The notes under the pieces were generated by a model that was given only the letters and a program-made list of their open reading frames with translations, had not been told where the DNA came from and ran no database searches. Shown here in pieces: positions 1-10,904 of a DNA stretch of 64,000 nt; the first letter of the stretch is position 1; each line of letters begins with the position of its first letter. Source of the DNA: Lomentospora prolificans (lineage: Eukaryota > Ascomycota > Sordariomycetes > Microascales > Microascaceae); contig JARFXM010000004.1 of NCBI GenBank assembly GCA_029532625.1, positions 2,480,001 through 2,544,000 on the forward strand, written 5' to 3'. The translations under genes and the position numbers were made by a program.

Positions 1-272
1 ATAGGTGCAACGACAGGGACTGCTTAGTGCGGCTCCACGACAGCTGCGAAGAGCGGTTTTGGAGAGCCAGGCGGTCAAAGACGTGTCCGAAATGCGGCAA
101 AGCCTGGGAAGGTAACCGATTCGTCGGTGAGCGGGCGGTCACCACCACAAAGACGTATAGGCAGGCCCGAGGAAGGGGCAGGAAAAGCAACACCCTCGCT
201 AGTGACATATTCAACGACGCGCAGGACGAAGGGCTCGATAATAATGACGACTCGGTGATGGACGAACAATAA
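1..272 (+). CDS. nse1: Nse1-like SMC5/6 complex subunit, C-terminal RING-like part (5' truncated)
   Basis: The frame is open from the window edge (first full codon at base 3) to the stop at 270-272. It gives a zinc-binding pattern of the Nse1 RING-like type: Cys, then CLVRLH, DSC, then CPKC followed by GKAW. This C4HC3-like motif near the C-terminus is typical of Nse1, the non-SMC subunit that pairs with Nse3 in the SMC5/6 DNA-repair complex in the nucleus. After the motif comes a low-complexity tail rich in Arg, then in Asp and Asn. The N-terminal winged-helix region lies outside the window. Another C-terminal RING protein is possible, but the spacing and the CPKCGKAW core fit Nse1 best. Confidence 0.7.
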   Translation, partial: RCNDRDCLVRLHDSCEERFWRARRSKTCPKCGKAWEGNRFVGERAVTTTKTYRQARGRGRKSNTLASDIFNDAQDEGLDNNDDSVMDEQ

Positions 273-896
273 CTGGATGAAACGAATAGGCCAATAAAGA
301 CGGAAGATAATAAAGAAAGAGCTAGTGATACCCCAAAGTGTTCGAAACAATTGATACAAAGCTAGAGGAATCAGCAATAAAAACGGTTACGAAGTCGCGG
401 ACGTCCATGAGCGTTCCCGAGCCGTCAAGTTTTATTTCGATGTGCACCAATTGTTTGATGACGGACCGACGCAAATGATCTGGTGGACGATGTAGTTTAC
501 CCGTATTACTGCAAGTAGAGCGATCGACCGTCTCCTGGCCAGGCGGCCAGCAAGCGCCGGGACAGGTCGTATTACCACTTACTTTTAGCTGAAAGCTGCA
601 CGCTAGCTCGTGACATCATTCACTGAGCTCAAGTGGCGGCCTCCCGTTTGTTGGCCAGCATGTTCCTCTTCTTCATGTATACATGTATATCCCCAACAAT
701 TAGGAACACATCGATCATCCCCTTATTTGGCGAATATTGATACCCTGTAATCGTTCCGGTGCTTTCACAGTTGATCGCGAGCCATCTCGTTCAATTTCGG
801 CGCGGTTACAGTTTCTCTGCTCACCCATCAACCCGATTTTCACGTCGACTTCAACCAAATTCCCTTGTTACCGTCCTGCGCTAGCCGCCTGCCAAG
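273..896. other. Intergenic spacer between nse1-like gene and tail-anchored protein gene
   Basis: About 620 bases hold the 3' flank of the upstream gene and the promoter and leader of the next gene on the same strand. A small ATG/TAC-rich stretch lies near 675-690. No conserved ORF or RNA gene was recognised. Confidence 0.6.
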
Positions 897-2161
897 ATGC
901 TCGAGTATTTTGCCTACAAGAGGTTCAAGAAGCACAAGGAGGAAAAGGAGGAGAAGAAGGAAGACAAGGGCAAGGCGAAGGAGGAAATCGTCCATACCCC
1001 CGTTCTCGAACCCGACGACGAGCACTTCCTGGTGGCCCTGACATCCGACGACGGCCCCGCTCCACCTCTTCCGCCCCGCATCAAGACTCCAGAAATCACC
1101 TGGGACTCGGATGACTTCAGTCGTCACTCGGGTGAGATCTCCGACAGCTCTGCCGTTGTATTGGCTCGTACCGCGGGCGAGAAGGAAAAGGATAGGGACA
1201 AGGAAAAAGGAAAAGAGAAGGAAAAGGAGGGTGAAGAAGCCAAGAAGAAGCGATTTTCCATTCCCTTCTTCAGTCAGCACAAGAAGAAGCAGAGCGCCAC
1301 GCTTGAGCCTCCCGCGGACGTCTCAAAGGCCGAGGTTAATCGCGAGGAAAAAGACATCTCTCGCATTCTGCGGAGTCTCAACCTCGCCGCCGACAGCGAC
1401 GACCGCGCCGTCTCTCTGACCCCCGATGTCGCCAGCCTCGCCAAGCGCTTCACGCTTGTCCTCAAGGATCTGGCCAACGGTGTTCCGACGGCCTACGGCG
1501 ACCTCGTTTCTCTAATCGAAGACCGCGATGGGTTGCTCGACCGCACGTTCGAGAAGCTACCTTCGTCCTTGCAGAAGCTCGTGATGCAGATGCCGGACAA
1601 GATCACCGCTTCCTTGGCGCCCGAGGTGCTAAAGGCTGCGGCGGCTGCTCAGGGCAAGGAAGTGGAGGTCGGCGGCGAAGGCGGCCTCAAGGAAGCCGCC
1701 ATGAGCTTGCTGACAATGAGGGGGCTGCAAGAGATGGTGACGAAGCCTGGAGCCATCGCGGGAATGCTGAGGTCGATTGTCAACGCGTTGAAGCTGCGTT
1801 TCCCTGCCTTCATGGGAACAAATCTCTTGTGGAGTGTTTCCGTCTTTCGTAGGTTATCCGCATCCAACTTCGGTCATCTCCTATTGCGGATTCGAGGCTA
1901 ACCATTGAGGAAAAAGTACTTCTCTTTGTACTCTGGTACTGCTATAAGCGCGGCAGAGAAGAGCGTCTCAAGAAAGAGGGCGCCGAGGCGAAGCCGGACG
2001 GAGGGGAACCCAGGCTAAGTATCGAAGAGGTCCAAGAGGGCGAGTCTTCTCGCGCAGCCCCTGCAGCACTACCCGCCGTACACACTGTTCCCACCATTAC
2101 TGAGCCGGAGGATGAACCAGCAAAGGTCACGGCGGACGGCCCGGCCCGGCGCCAGGATTAA
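897..2161 (+). CDS. Lysine-rich protein with one near-C-terminal membrane helix, function unknown
   Basis: Two exons, 897..1848 and 1917..2161, give 398 residues. The intron (1849-1916) starts GTAGGT, has a CTAAC branch site at 1898-1902 and ends AAAAG. Splicing joins SVSVF to LLLFVLWYCYKRGRE, making a single hydrophobic helix at about residues 309-327, followed by a positive cluster and a roughly 70-residue Pro/Glu-rich tail. The N-terminal third is extremely Lys/Glu-rich (residues 8-35 and 100-130), suggesting disordered or coiled-coil segments on the cytosolic or nuclear side. The middle (about 150-300) looks helical and conserved in style. I recognise no family. The topology (long charged N-part, one late TM, no signal peptide) is what the sequence supports; membrane identity is unknown. 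It converges with the bre2-like gene downstream. Confidence 0.75.
1849..1916 (+). other. Intron that interrupts the membrane-helix codons
   Basis: The 68-nt intron has donor GTAGGT, branch CTAAC and acceptor AAAAG. It is the only phase-consistent choice that keeps the downstream frame open to 2161. The alternative acceptor at 1908-1909 would shift the frame. Confidence 0.7.
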
Positions 2162-2561
2162 GGCCGTGATCAAGCTTTTTGCAGGTTGATAAGCGAAAGC
2201 GTGGGTTCGTTTTGAAAAAGAGAATCGAGTGCGACCTTTATGAATATGGACACCCTGTTCGGAGGGAAATATGAAAACGAGAAATGAAGTCAACTGGCCT
2301 TGGAAGACTTTTAGCATGCGATTTGTGTCCTGGGTTTTTTTTCCTTTTTGGGTAGTGTGTTTCGCTCACATAGCACGGTCTATTAACCTTGGGTAGTTAG
2401 TTAATAATGGTAAACATACACTTTCACATCTCATTAAGTCAGTGATGAGTTAATGTCTTCGTTTTGGGGGTATTTCATATCTCAGTGGTGCATAAACTGG
2501 TGTGCTATCCCTAGCTCCCCTCCTCCTCTCCAAATACAAAAGGATATCGACCCCCATCTAC
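2162..2561. other. Convergent 3' region
   Basis: These 400 bases separate two convergent genes. They are T-rich with scattered AT-rich stretches, as expected for two opposed 3' UTRs and polyadenylation regions. No gene was seen. Confidence 0.5.
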
Positions 2562-4471
2562 CTAGTCGTCCTGCACGAGCTCCTTAATCTCCTCCTGCGC
2601 AGGCGCCACGGCAGCGCCTCCGGTCTTCTCCTCCCCACCCTTGGGCACGTTCTTCGGGCCTCCGTCCTGCAGCCAAAAGTCAACCTCGTCGACGACGTCG
2701 CAGATCACGTCCTCGACGATCTGCTCGGCGTACCTCTGCGACACGGCCCGAAGCTTGTTTAGCTTTGGCCGCTCAGCCTTGGCCGCGGGTCGATTCTGTT
2801 CGCCGACACCCACCATGTCGACTTCGTCCTCATCGCCGGTGCCTTCGTAGCCAGGCGGAGGATACCAGAACTTGGGGCCGAAATTGACCTCGGCAGCGCC
2901 CATGCGGAAGACACTGACGGACGGGTAGTAGCCTAACATTCCGTCGTCCAACCCTTCGCGCGCTCCCGGCTGGGATTGGGGCTTTGACGCGGGAGGAAGG
3001 AAGGCGAGAAGATCCTCGAAGGCGGTACCCATGAGCACACCGTTCTTGTAGACCTTGATGTACGAGCCGGGTAGGGTCCGCAAGGCTGGTACGGGATGAT
3101 TTGGGTTGGGGGCTATCGGAGAACCCGAAACAGCCGGACTGGGGTTCATGAGGTCCTCAAGATCCTTGGTAGTGTGGTAGTCGATCTTTTCAAAGTAGAT
3201 GTGAGACTTGAACCGAATAGGGATTCGATCCCTCACGATATTGGGGGCGGGCGCCATGGGATCGGGCTCCTCGTTAGGATCATCCACAGCGGGATTGTAA
3301 TCGCCCGCCAATATCTTGCGCTGGAGCTGTTCTGAAGGCAGCTTGATCTCCAGTCCAATCACGTCGCCTTCGCAGATGTCCTCGCCGGCCGGGAAGAACG
3401 ACTTGGGCCGGGACATGTGCACCTTGTGGCCCTCCTTGTCCCTGATGCCGTAGCTATAAGCATCAAATCCAACTGGCGCATCTAGAGACGCCTCTCGTCT
3501 CGCAAAGCCCACGCGCACGTGCCCATTTGACGTGGCTTGTTCGCCCTTTCGTGTCTTGATGATTCCATTCGTAATCTTGCACTCCCAGTACCATCTGCCT
3601 TCGCGCACGGCAACGTTGGACCTTGCCATGCGGAAGCCCTTGTCAGTTGTGATATGGCGGCCCGATTTGTCAAAGTACATGTGTGTTGCGGCATCTTCGA
3701 AGCTCATGTGCGGGCCTAGAGGCTCAGGCTCGGTCTGTCGGTAGTAGAAGGAAGAGGGAAAGCCAGCATCGGCCATGCAGTGCGTATAGTGGAAGTTTTT
3801 TTTGTTGTAGACGCTGGCGGGGAGCGCTCAAAGTTAGCAATCATTCAAAGCATTGCAACCACGCGCGCAGCTTACTGATCCGACGTCTCAAAGAACTGAA
3901 TACTGTTCTTGTCTGGCCCCGCAATCTCGTGATGCGGCGTGAACACTGGACCCTTGGGCGGCTCAAAATCCGAAGGTCGCGGAGGCGCTAACTTATACCT
4001 GAGCGGCGAGCATGTACTCGGCTGCACCGCTACCTGCGCGAGCTTCGGATCTGGCGTCGCGCGACTGCTGCCTCCGTCCACGGCCTTGGATTCGCGCTTC
4101 TTCAGCGACTCCTTCTTGGCCCGCACGGGCTTGTCCCGCGCCGGGGCGGTGGGCATGTCATCGGCCGACGCTGATGGCTTCGAGGGTTTGACTTCGGGGT
4201 TGAGAGGCGAGGGGTCGTTCGGGGTGTGTGCTTCGTCGTGGGGTCGCTTTTGGGGGATGGAGGAGAGGGGAGAACCGCTGGGCGTTTGCTCCTTTTTGGG
4301 GGGTGATTTCTCTTTCTGGCTCCATTGCGCCTTGAGTACGACTAAGCCAAAGAAATAGATCTTAGATTAGACACCAGCTACACAATGGTTGAGACGTGAC
4401 AGGCTTGTGCCGCTGTTCAATTGCTTGAGGGGGAAGTGGGAGGGTTTTCTGAGCTGGTCACGACTTGACAT
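2562..4471 (-). CDS. bre2: Bre2/Ash2-type SPRY subunit of the Set1/COMPASS H3K4 methyltransferase complex
   Basis: Clear exons are 3876..4341 and 2562..3813, joined across a 62-nt intron (3814-3875, donor GTAAGC, branch GCTAAC, acceptor CCAG). The join gives NKKNFHYTHC, the typical entry into the Ash2 SPRY domain. The domain follows with WYWECKITNG, GHVRVGFARREA and YGIRDKEGHKVH, and later YIKVYKNGVLMG and GYYPSVSVF. Near the C-terminus a helix around RYAEQIVEDV matches the Sdc1/DPY-30-binding segment. The protein is therefore the Bre2/Ash2 subunit that stimulates Set1 methylation of histone H3 Lys4 in the nucleus. The N-terminal 150 residues are Pro/Lys/Ser-rich. The frame upstream of 4341 opens behind an acceptor (GGCTTAG), so a short first exon is needed. 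ATG at 4469-4471 with a weak donor near 4396 keeps phase but is tentative. Confidence 0.88.
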
Positions 4472-4935
4472 GAGCACCAGTGATCCAAGCTCCGTTCAGC
4501 CTCGTGCCCACCCCCACCATGGCTCCCCATGTTCTTTGCCAGCACTACCATAAATTTACATACAGCACTGCATTGGACTCGAGCTCACTAGGCAAGGATG
4601 TAAATAAGTTAAACCACATTCCTAATTGGTCAGTGGGTGAGATATTTTCTGCTAGTTCATAATTGGAGAGAAGTTCAAAGTTCAAGTCTATCAGTAACAC
4701 ATCTTCCTAAATAACAAAACAAGGAGACCAAGTGTCTATGTCCTCACTCTCGTCTACCTAACTCCAACACCCAAAAATATCCTGTTTGGACATGTACAAC
4801 ATCAGATCCCTACTAATACAAAAGTCTATCGCTCCTGATAATGCCGGTAGAGACCTTAGGCGGCCGTAGAGTAACACATATAAGAAAGAGAGATTGAGGG
4901 GGGAGGGGCGATGCCAGCCAGGCTCCAGGAGCCCG
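4472..4935. other. Intergenic spacer (bre2-like promoter and carrier 3' flank)
   Basis: About 460 bases upstream of bre2 and downstream of the carrier gene, both on the minus strand. No ORF or structured element of note was seen. Confidence 0.5.
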
Positions 4936-6345
4936 TTATGGCTCAGCTTCCTCGACCGGCGCCCACTCCTGCAGCTGTCGTAATAATCGTTGGTATAAGA
5001 AGAGCATGCACCCGCTCTGGATGAACGTCCACACACCGCGGGGACCGACCCCCCTAAACCACCCCCCGATGCCCTCTATCTGGTAGATGACACGAAGTCC
5101 AGTAAAGACCGATGAAGTCTTGAGGTTGACCGCTCCAGGTCGTGGGGTGTGGGTGGACGGGGAGGATGTTGATATGGAGCGCTTCTGAGTATTCGCGTGG
5201 ACCCCTTGCATCGGAATGGGTGGTTGTTCGGGAATATTAGGGTTGATCTGAGTTTGCAGCCGGGTCTTGACTACATCAAGGGGGCATGTAATGACGCCAG
5301 CGAGACCACCAGCAACACCTCCGGTTAAGAGTTCGAGGGGAACACCAATATCACGGCTTTGCTTATATTGCCTAGCCCAGGCGTGAAACTGTTCCCAGAA
5401 CATGAACTGTAAAGCGGAGAATGGGAGGTCGCGATAAAGGGTAGCTTTGTATCCGTAAAACAAGGCAGAAAATCCTTCGTTTCGCACAATCGTTCGCGCA
5501 GCATCAATTGTGCCGCGGTAGTTGTAGCCGGAGTGGAAGTAAGGGTTATTGTAGCGGCCCTGCAACTGGAGACGGGTCTTCAGGACTTCGGAAGGAACGT
5601 AGACGACCGAGGCGGCGAGATCTCCAAGGAAACCTACATTTCATGTTAGTCGAACCGCAACTGGGGTTGAACAAAATATCAACACCCGATACAAAGCGCA
5701 GACATACCAGCTGAAAGATAAGAAACATGCTGTTGAACGCCGTGATCTATAAGAAATCGCTTGCTCCATTCGTAAGTACCAAAAAACATGACTGTACCGG
5801 GGAAAGACCCCAACGCGGCGGGGATCCATCCTCCGTATAAGCCTCGCCGTACCCCCTCCTGTCGCCAGATCTTGTAGTATGAGGAGCCAAGCGAGGTATA
5901 TTTGGGTGGAATATGCGGGTCACCTTGCTGCCGCGTCTTGACGGTATCGAGAGAATGCATCAAGAGGTCTCCGGTACAGCCGCCTATCCCTCCCGCTAAC
6001 ATGGCCTGAAGAGGAACCAAGTCAGTAACAATCCTCGGCGCTGAGTCTTACAACTAAAGACGATAGAATCAAAGGCGAATTATGTGAAAAACACGGAAGC
6101 CTTACGTGAGTATAAGGCGGCCGTCCTTCGGACTCGACGTCTTCGCCGGCCGTCATATTATGACCGATGGAATGGCCCCCGAAGCTGATATCCTGCAGTG
6201 AACGCGTTGCTGCCGCATGGTCATCCACCGAAACGAGAGTGGGAGTCGCTTGCGAGCCGGCGACCGAGCGAGAGGCCAATGTCGGGTCAAGGTTCGATTG
6301 AGTTGTCGTCGAACTAGAATTGGGCAGCTGGCTCGCAAAGGACAT
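4936..6345 (-). CDS. Mitochondrial carrier family protein, Mme1/YMR166C type
   Basis: Three exons (6106..6345, 5708..6005, 4936..5633) give 411 residues. The introns are 100 nt (6006-6105) and 74 nt (5634-5707, branch GACTAAC). Three tandem carrier repeats are visible, each with a P-x-[DE]-x-x-[KR] style motif: HSLDTVKTRQQ in repeat 1, VPSEVLKTRLQLQGR in repeat 2 and CPLDVVKTRLQTQ in repeat 3. GDLLMHSLDTVKTRQQG, EGVRRGLYGGW and YVPSEVLKTRLQLQGR are close in wording to yeast YMR166C (Mme1), described as a mitochondrial magnesium exporter. Residues 1-80 are a Ser/Thr-rich extension lacking an obvious targeting signal. A Ser/Pro-rich insert lies between residues about 290 and 325 in repeat 3. 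Substrate is inferred from the resemblance only. Confidence 0.85.
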
Positions 6346-7154
6346 AGCGGGTTATCCGCGGTCAATGGAAGGCGGACGAGATTATGATGCGCTTTTTTAA
6401 ATAAATAAAAAGATAGTTTAACGATTGACAGTGGCACGCGTGAGAGCGGCCTTCTCGTCCTAACAGCCGGGTTGATGCCCAGTCGTGAGCTGGGGAGTCG
6501 CGGTCAAAAGGTCTGGGTCGACTTGCTGATGGGATGCGGTAGAAATGACCTTGAAAGTCCGGGCGGATGCAGAAGGGAAAAAATTGTCGCCTGCCCTGCG
6601 CCTGCCAGAGTCAACCGTGGCGGCGGATTGGTCCGTGCCCGAGTGACATTTTGCTGCTGGTGCGTACTGTGCAAAGAGCGGACTTTAGCTTTAGTTGCCT
6701 GTTCAATCCAGTTTGATGGGCGGCCGCTTCTTCTAACAATAAATCAGCGGAATGCCAAGTGGGTTTCCTTCCCAGTCGCAGCGGCGAACGGAAATCCCGG
6801 TTGATTGATTCAGCACCGCAACTCCAATTCTTGGGTAGAACCCGTTACGCCACTCCTCCCACGCGTCCTCGGCGTATGTGGAAGCTCGACACGGCGTGTG
6901 GAAATCCCATTGCTCGGTGGAGAGCCTAAGGACTCGGAGGGTCCGGCGTAGCTAGGAGGTTTCCCAGAAAATGACGACTTCATTGCTTAGGCGTGCTTAT
7001 TTTATCGTAATGGGCAGAGGGGTATATTCGTGGATTCATGAAATGCCCAGTCTATAAACAAGTCGATTCTTCGGTCGAACAAAAGCCGCGATGGGCTAAT
7101 AGTATACACTCATTCCCAGCATGGCGGTACGAAAAGAAAATAGCATCTAATCGT
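6346..7154. other. Intergenic spacer
   Basis: About 810 bases: promoter and leader of the carrier gene (an A/T-rich stretch near 6393-6415) and the 3' flank of imp2. The ORFs here are short and unlike known proteins. Confidence 0.5.
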
Positions 7155-7816
7155 TCATGATCTCCACCTCCTATATTCAGGTCCTACATTTCGGAGCTGA
7201 TGCTCCCACCACCTTATCTTGCCGCACTTTTTCCAAGGATAAAGTATATGCGTTAGTCGACCTGTGACCAGTCGAACAGAGATGGGTCCGTATGTGTTAC
7301 TGTCAAGAGAGTCTTTGTCGTTACCGGCATCGCCCTCAACCCATATATGGCCCTTCGGCACTCGGATGGCGTCGTAATGGCCAGAGTGCCGGGACCAGAC
7401 AAGGTCGCCTTCTAAGCCGACGATGCGCTTGACAGCAGTCTTCGCGGGATCCAGGGGGGACCTAGAGTGCGGAGCAAATTGGGATTAGTGAGCAGGCTTG
7501 CAAAGGATCTTGGAGGAGAGACCCGGCCAATTGGTGTGAACTGTGGGCGCGAGACATACTTGAACGTCACAATCATACCCCTGGCCAAGCCAAGGTGCGG
7601 ATACAGCTTCCAGTTGAGGGCAACATCGCTCCGGAGTGTAGAGTCTCTATCCTCGTTCAAGAACGGATACATAGATCCTCCCTTTATAAAAGTAACCTCG
7701 GCGACAAAGGTATTGAAACAGATGGCAACCGGAACCCATGTCGCCCAGCTAACCAGTCGTCGTGAAAAGTCCCAGAAGAAGGGCCCGCGGCTCCTCCATG
7801 CTGACGACGCTGCCAT
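7155..7816 (-). CDS. imp2: Mitochondrial inner membrane protease subunit 2
   Basis: Exons 7560..7816 and 7155..7461, joined over a 98-nt intron (7462-7559, donor GTATGT), give 187 residues, close to yeast Imp2 (177). Imp2 is an S26-type signal peptidase that trims sorting signals on the outer face of the inner membrane. A hydrophobic helix (WATWVPVAICFNTFV, about residues 23-37) precedes the catalytic serine motif GGSMYPFLN. The lysine half of the Ser-Lys dyad lies just after the splice, in KRIVGLEGD. A third signature, GHIWVEGDAGNDKDS with DSNTYGPIS, completes the S26 fold. The motif order and the short length separate it from Imp1. Confidence 0.92.
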
Positions 7817-8645
7817 GGAGGGCCTATGGAGGGAATGGTGCTAAGATGGCCTTCCGTGAATGTGCTGGGCGTTCCGGCCCATGGGATATCTCGGAACCTG
7901 ACCTAGTGGTGCATTGGGGTACTCGTCGTGTGGTGGGTGAGCTCGCAAACATCCATCTCGGGAGGTCCGTCTGCTTACAATTGGGGAAAAAGCTAGGTCA
8001 CGCCACATCTTGTTGTGGCTCTTGTACACAGTGTCTATATAAAATACACAGTACTTGATTATGTCTAGAGAATCGTTTCCAGGCGCAAGGCAGTGCAGAA
8101 TGTGAGTTATCTGTTGTGGCGCCTGTGGCTGAGATGACAGGACTTCAACACATCAACTTGAGGCAGGGTTTCTAAGATTTACATGTAGGCGTCACGCATG
8201 CCAGGGACTCAGCCGCTTCCTGCTTGCACAACGCCTTCGAATTGTAATATAATCCATCAAACCTCAGGGGCGAGAACCTATCCCTCTCGAACGCAATCAC
8301 GTCTCCACCAAGAATCCGGCTAGCATCATGGATCCGGCATTTGCTTTCTTTTTAACAAAAACTAGGCCTGCTCCATACCGCAAAACAATCAGAGCACTTT
8401 TATCTGACACCAAGAACAATGCTATGCCAGAGGATACGGCCCCGATATCCCCTCCTTCACTCAAGTGACTCCCAAATCTGTCATGAGTTCGTGCGCAACC
8501 GCCAGCCCTGATATATAACCCTTTTTGGTCATGCAATCCCTCCATGTATACGGCGCCAGGATATTACAGAATCTAAGCCGTCGCCGTCTTGTCGTCGTTG
8601 TATGGACGTGTCCAAGGCGTCGTTCACAGGTTCCTAAGAGATGAA
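7817..8645. other. Intergenic spacer
   Basis: About 830 bases between imp2 (its promoter side) and the 3' end of the eIF2 alpha gene. No convincing gene, RNA or repeat was seen. Confidence 0.5.
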
Positions 8646-9803
8646 TCAAATCGTGTCGGGGGCGTTGTCGTCGCTCTCGCTGACACTCTCGTCACCGCTA
8701 ACCTCCGCGTTCTCCCTCTCCCTCTTCTCCATGAGCGCCTGCAGCTCGGCGTCATCGCTCTCGGTAACTGCCTTAGGTTCCATCTTGACTTCCAATTTTC
8801 CTCCCGCGGCCTCGATGCTAGCCCGCACATCAACAATGGCCTCCTCAAGCCTCTTAATACCGTCATTCTTGTCCAAGCACGTGCTAGTCAGAACGTATAG
8901 AGGAGGAGATACTAGGCGGACCTTGACCTGGGTCTCGGCTGTGTCGCGTGCCTCAGCTTGGGAAAGAGCCTCCTTGATAGCGTCGATACCATCGTAGCCG
9001 AAGCAAGTGACTTCAACATCAGCTCGAACCTTGGTAGGCTGGGGAGTAAGGCGCTTTCCGATATAGGACAACAGCTCCTCCTTTACGGCATTGCTGGGGA
9101 AGGTGATATCGTTCCAAACATCGGGGTTCCTGCGTGGGAAAGAATGAGAAACGGGTTCAACTCGGTACGTCGGTACAGCAACGGCACTCACGTTATCGAG
9201 ATTTTGAAGGCATCAATGGCGTGCCCATACTTCTTGTTGAGCGGCCAGCCAATGGCCTTGTAAAGGTCCTCAATGGGGACCTCAGTCTTCTCAGCAACGT
9301 GGCGCATAATGGAGTGCACCATCTTGCCCTTGTTATAACGTTCCTCGCATTTTATGACGTCCTCGTTAGATACTCGGCGCTTGGACAGATCGATGTATCC
9401 TATTGTGAGAAAAGATCCTGGTTAGCACCTGTACTTGGAGCGAAGAAGAAATGGTCGACCAGACTGGCACCGGCGTGGATGGTAAAGGATGGACGAACCC
9501 TTCTCCTTGTCGACACGAAGAACCACCACAACCTCGTTGCGTCCCACACGGATAAGCTTTTGAATACTCCTGATACGTCGTCTCGAGAGCTCAGAGAGGA
9601 GAATCATGCCATCAATGTTGTCATACTCGAGGAGTTTTACGTAGGCACCCATCTCGGCGATCTATATCCTGTTAGTTAGGGTAGCAAAGTTTGGGGCGAT
9701 ACCCTGTTTGTGGCCCTTGTCATACCTGCTTCACATTAACCATGACGAAGCTATCAATCTCCGGATACTTCTCCTCGTAAAATCGACAGTTTGTTAAAGA
9801 CAT
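8646..9803 (-). CDS. sui2: Translation initiation factor eIF2 alpha subunit
   Basis: Four exons (9726..9803, 9499..9661, 9192..9399, 8646..9129) give 310 residues, near the usual 300-310. Introns are 64, 99 and 62 nt; the second has an unusual GTTCGT donor but a good TGCTAAC branch. The N-terminus reads MSLTNCRFYEEKYPEIDSFV, and the S1/OB domain includes MGAYVKLLEYDNIDGMILL. The regulatory serine phosphorylated by Gcn2-type kinases (Ser51 in numbering without the initiator Met) is present in LLSELSRRRIRS. The central helical domain contains GKMVHSIMRHVAEKT. The C-terminal alpha/beta domain ends in a Glu/Asp/Ser-rich tail. It delivers initiator tRNA to the 40S subunit as part of the eIF2 complex and is the control point for general amino-acid starvation. 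Confidence 0.97.
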
Positions 9804-10904
9804 CTTGACGGTTGCTTGTCGGCGCGGATGGTGTGTTTGATGGTCGGTCTCGTCGTGAACAGAGAGGTAAGAGGCGGGGTTCCTATGGTTGCGGTCGCGA
9901 GGATGGCAAGCCTACAGTTCACGGTGCAAATATGCCCTAAGAGTCGCGAATTCTGTCCGGATAAATCTGACCAACCCTTGTCTAGCCTTATGTATATTCA
10001 GCACACGGACGGGTTTTGGAGAAAATGGGAGGCGAAGGAGGAAAAGCGAGTCAAGTTCGAGATGCCTTACGTCGATTGCGGGTGGGTGGGATGTCGCGGA
10101 ATTTCCCTAAATAATTTTCAACCTGGAAACTAGCATGGTGGGGTGAGTGGCAAGAAGGTGGTAGACAGGTGGCAGAATACCGCGTTCAGCATCAGCTCTG
10201 TGGGGCTCTTATCTTATCTACACGTGATAGCCCTCACCCCATTGAGATCTGCTGTTAACCCTCTCCTTCACTTGGAGACTATTCTCTAGTTTCGTCCATC
10301 CAAGTCGTTTAGAGAGAGATGAAGCTCAGATAGAATTAATGTTGGAGCTTTCAATACACAGATATCTTAAAATTGTACGCTATATAGTTCCAGCTTTGAT
10401 CCTTAGCCATAAGTATCTGTACTATTACATGGTAAACTTGAAAAGGACCCCGCTAAGGGGTTATGCATCCGGGGCATGGGGATATCGGGCGTATTGTAGC
10501 GTCGCGTATTTCCGCTCCGGCCCGTGAGACGGAGTGACTCAACTCTGTCCAATCTCCCGGGTAAACTGCGGTCCGAGACGTATCAACGCAATTTTCCCCA
10601 ATGTCGCCGCTGGATCTGGAATCGACCTGACACAACCTCCTCTCGCTACCACTGCATATACAATACTTTTTTTCCTGACCATCAATGAAAGGTTCACTAG
10701 AAACCGAGCTTTCCGTGCCCCTAGAACTCCGCAACTGAGCGTTCTTTCTGCTATAGCGCAGAAGCCTCAATTTCCATCGTGTCCTTGTCCGTCATCGTCT
10801 TCCCCAAAGTCTCCTCACTTCCCGTTCCATCCACGTTCCCCACGACTGTGCAACATTTCCAATTGCACAGTCTATAGCTTCATACGAGCCGAGGTTTCAG
10901 CTTC
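9804..10904. other. Divergent intergenic region (eIF2 alpha and F-box genes)
   Basis: About 1.1 kb serves as a shared upstream region for two divergent genes. The right-hand part (10760-10900) is C/T-rich, as is common in fungal leaders. ORFs in it are not protein-like. Confidence 0.55.
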
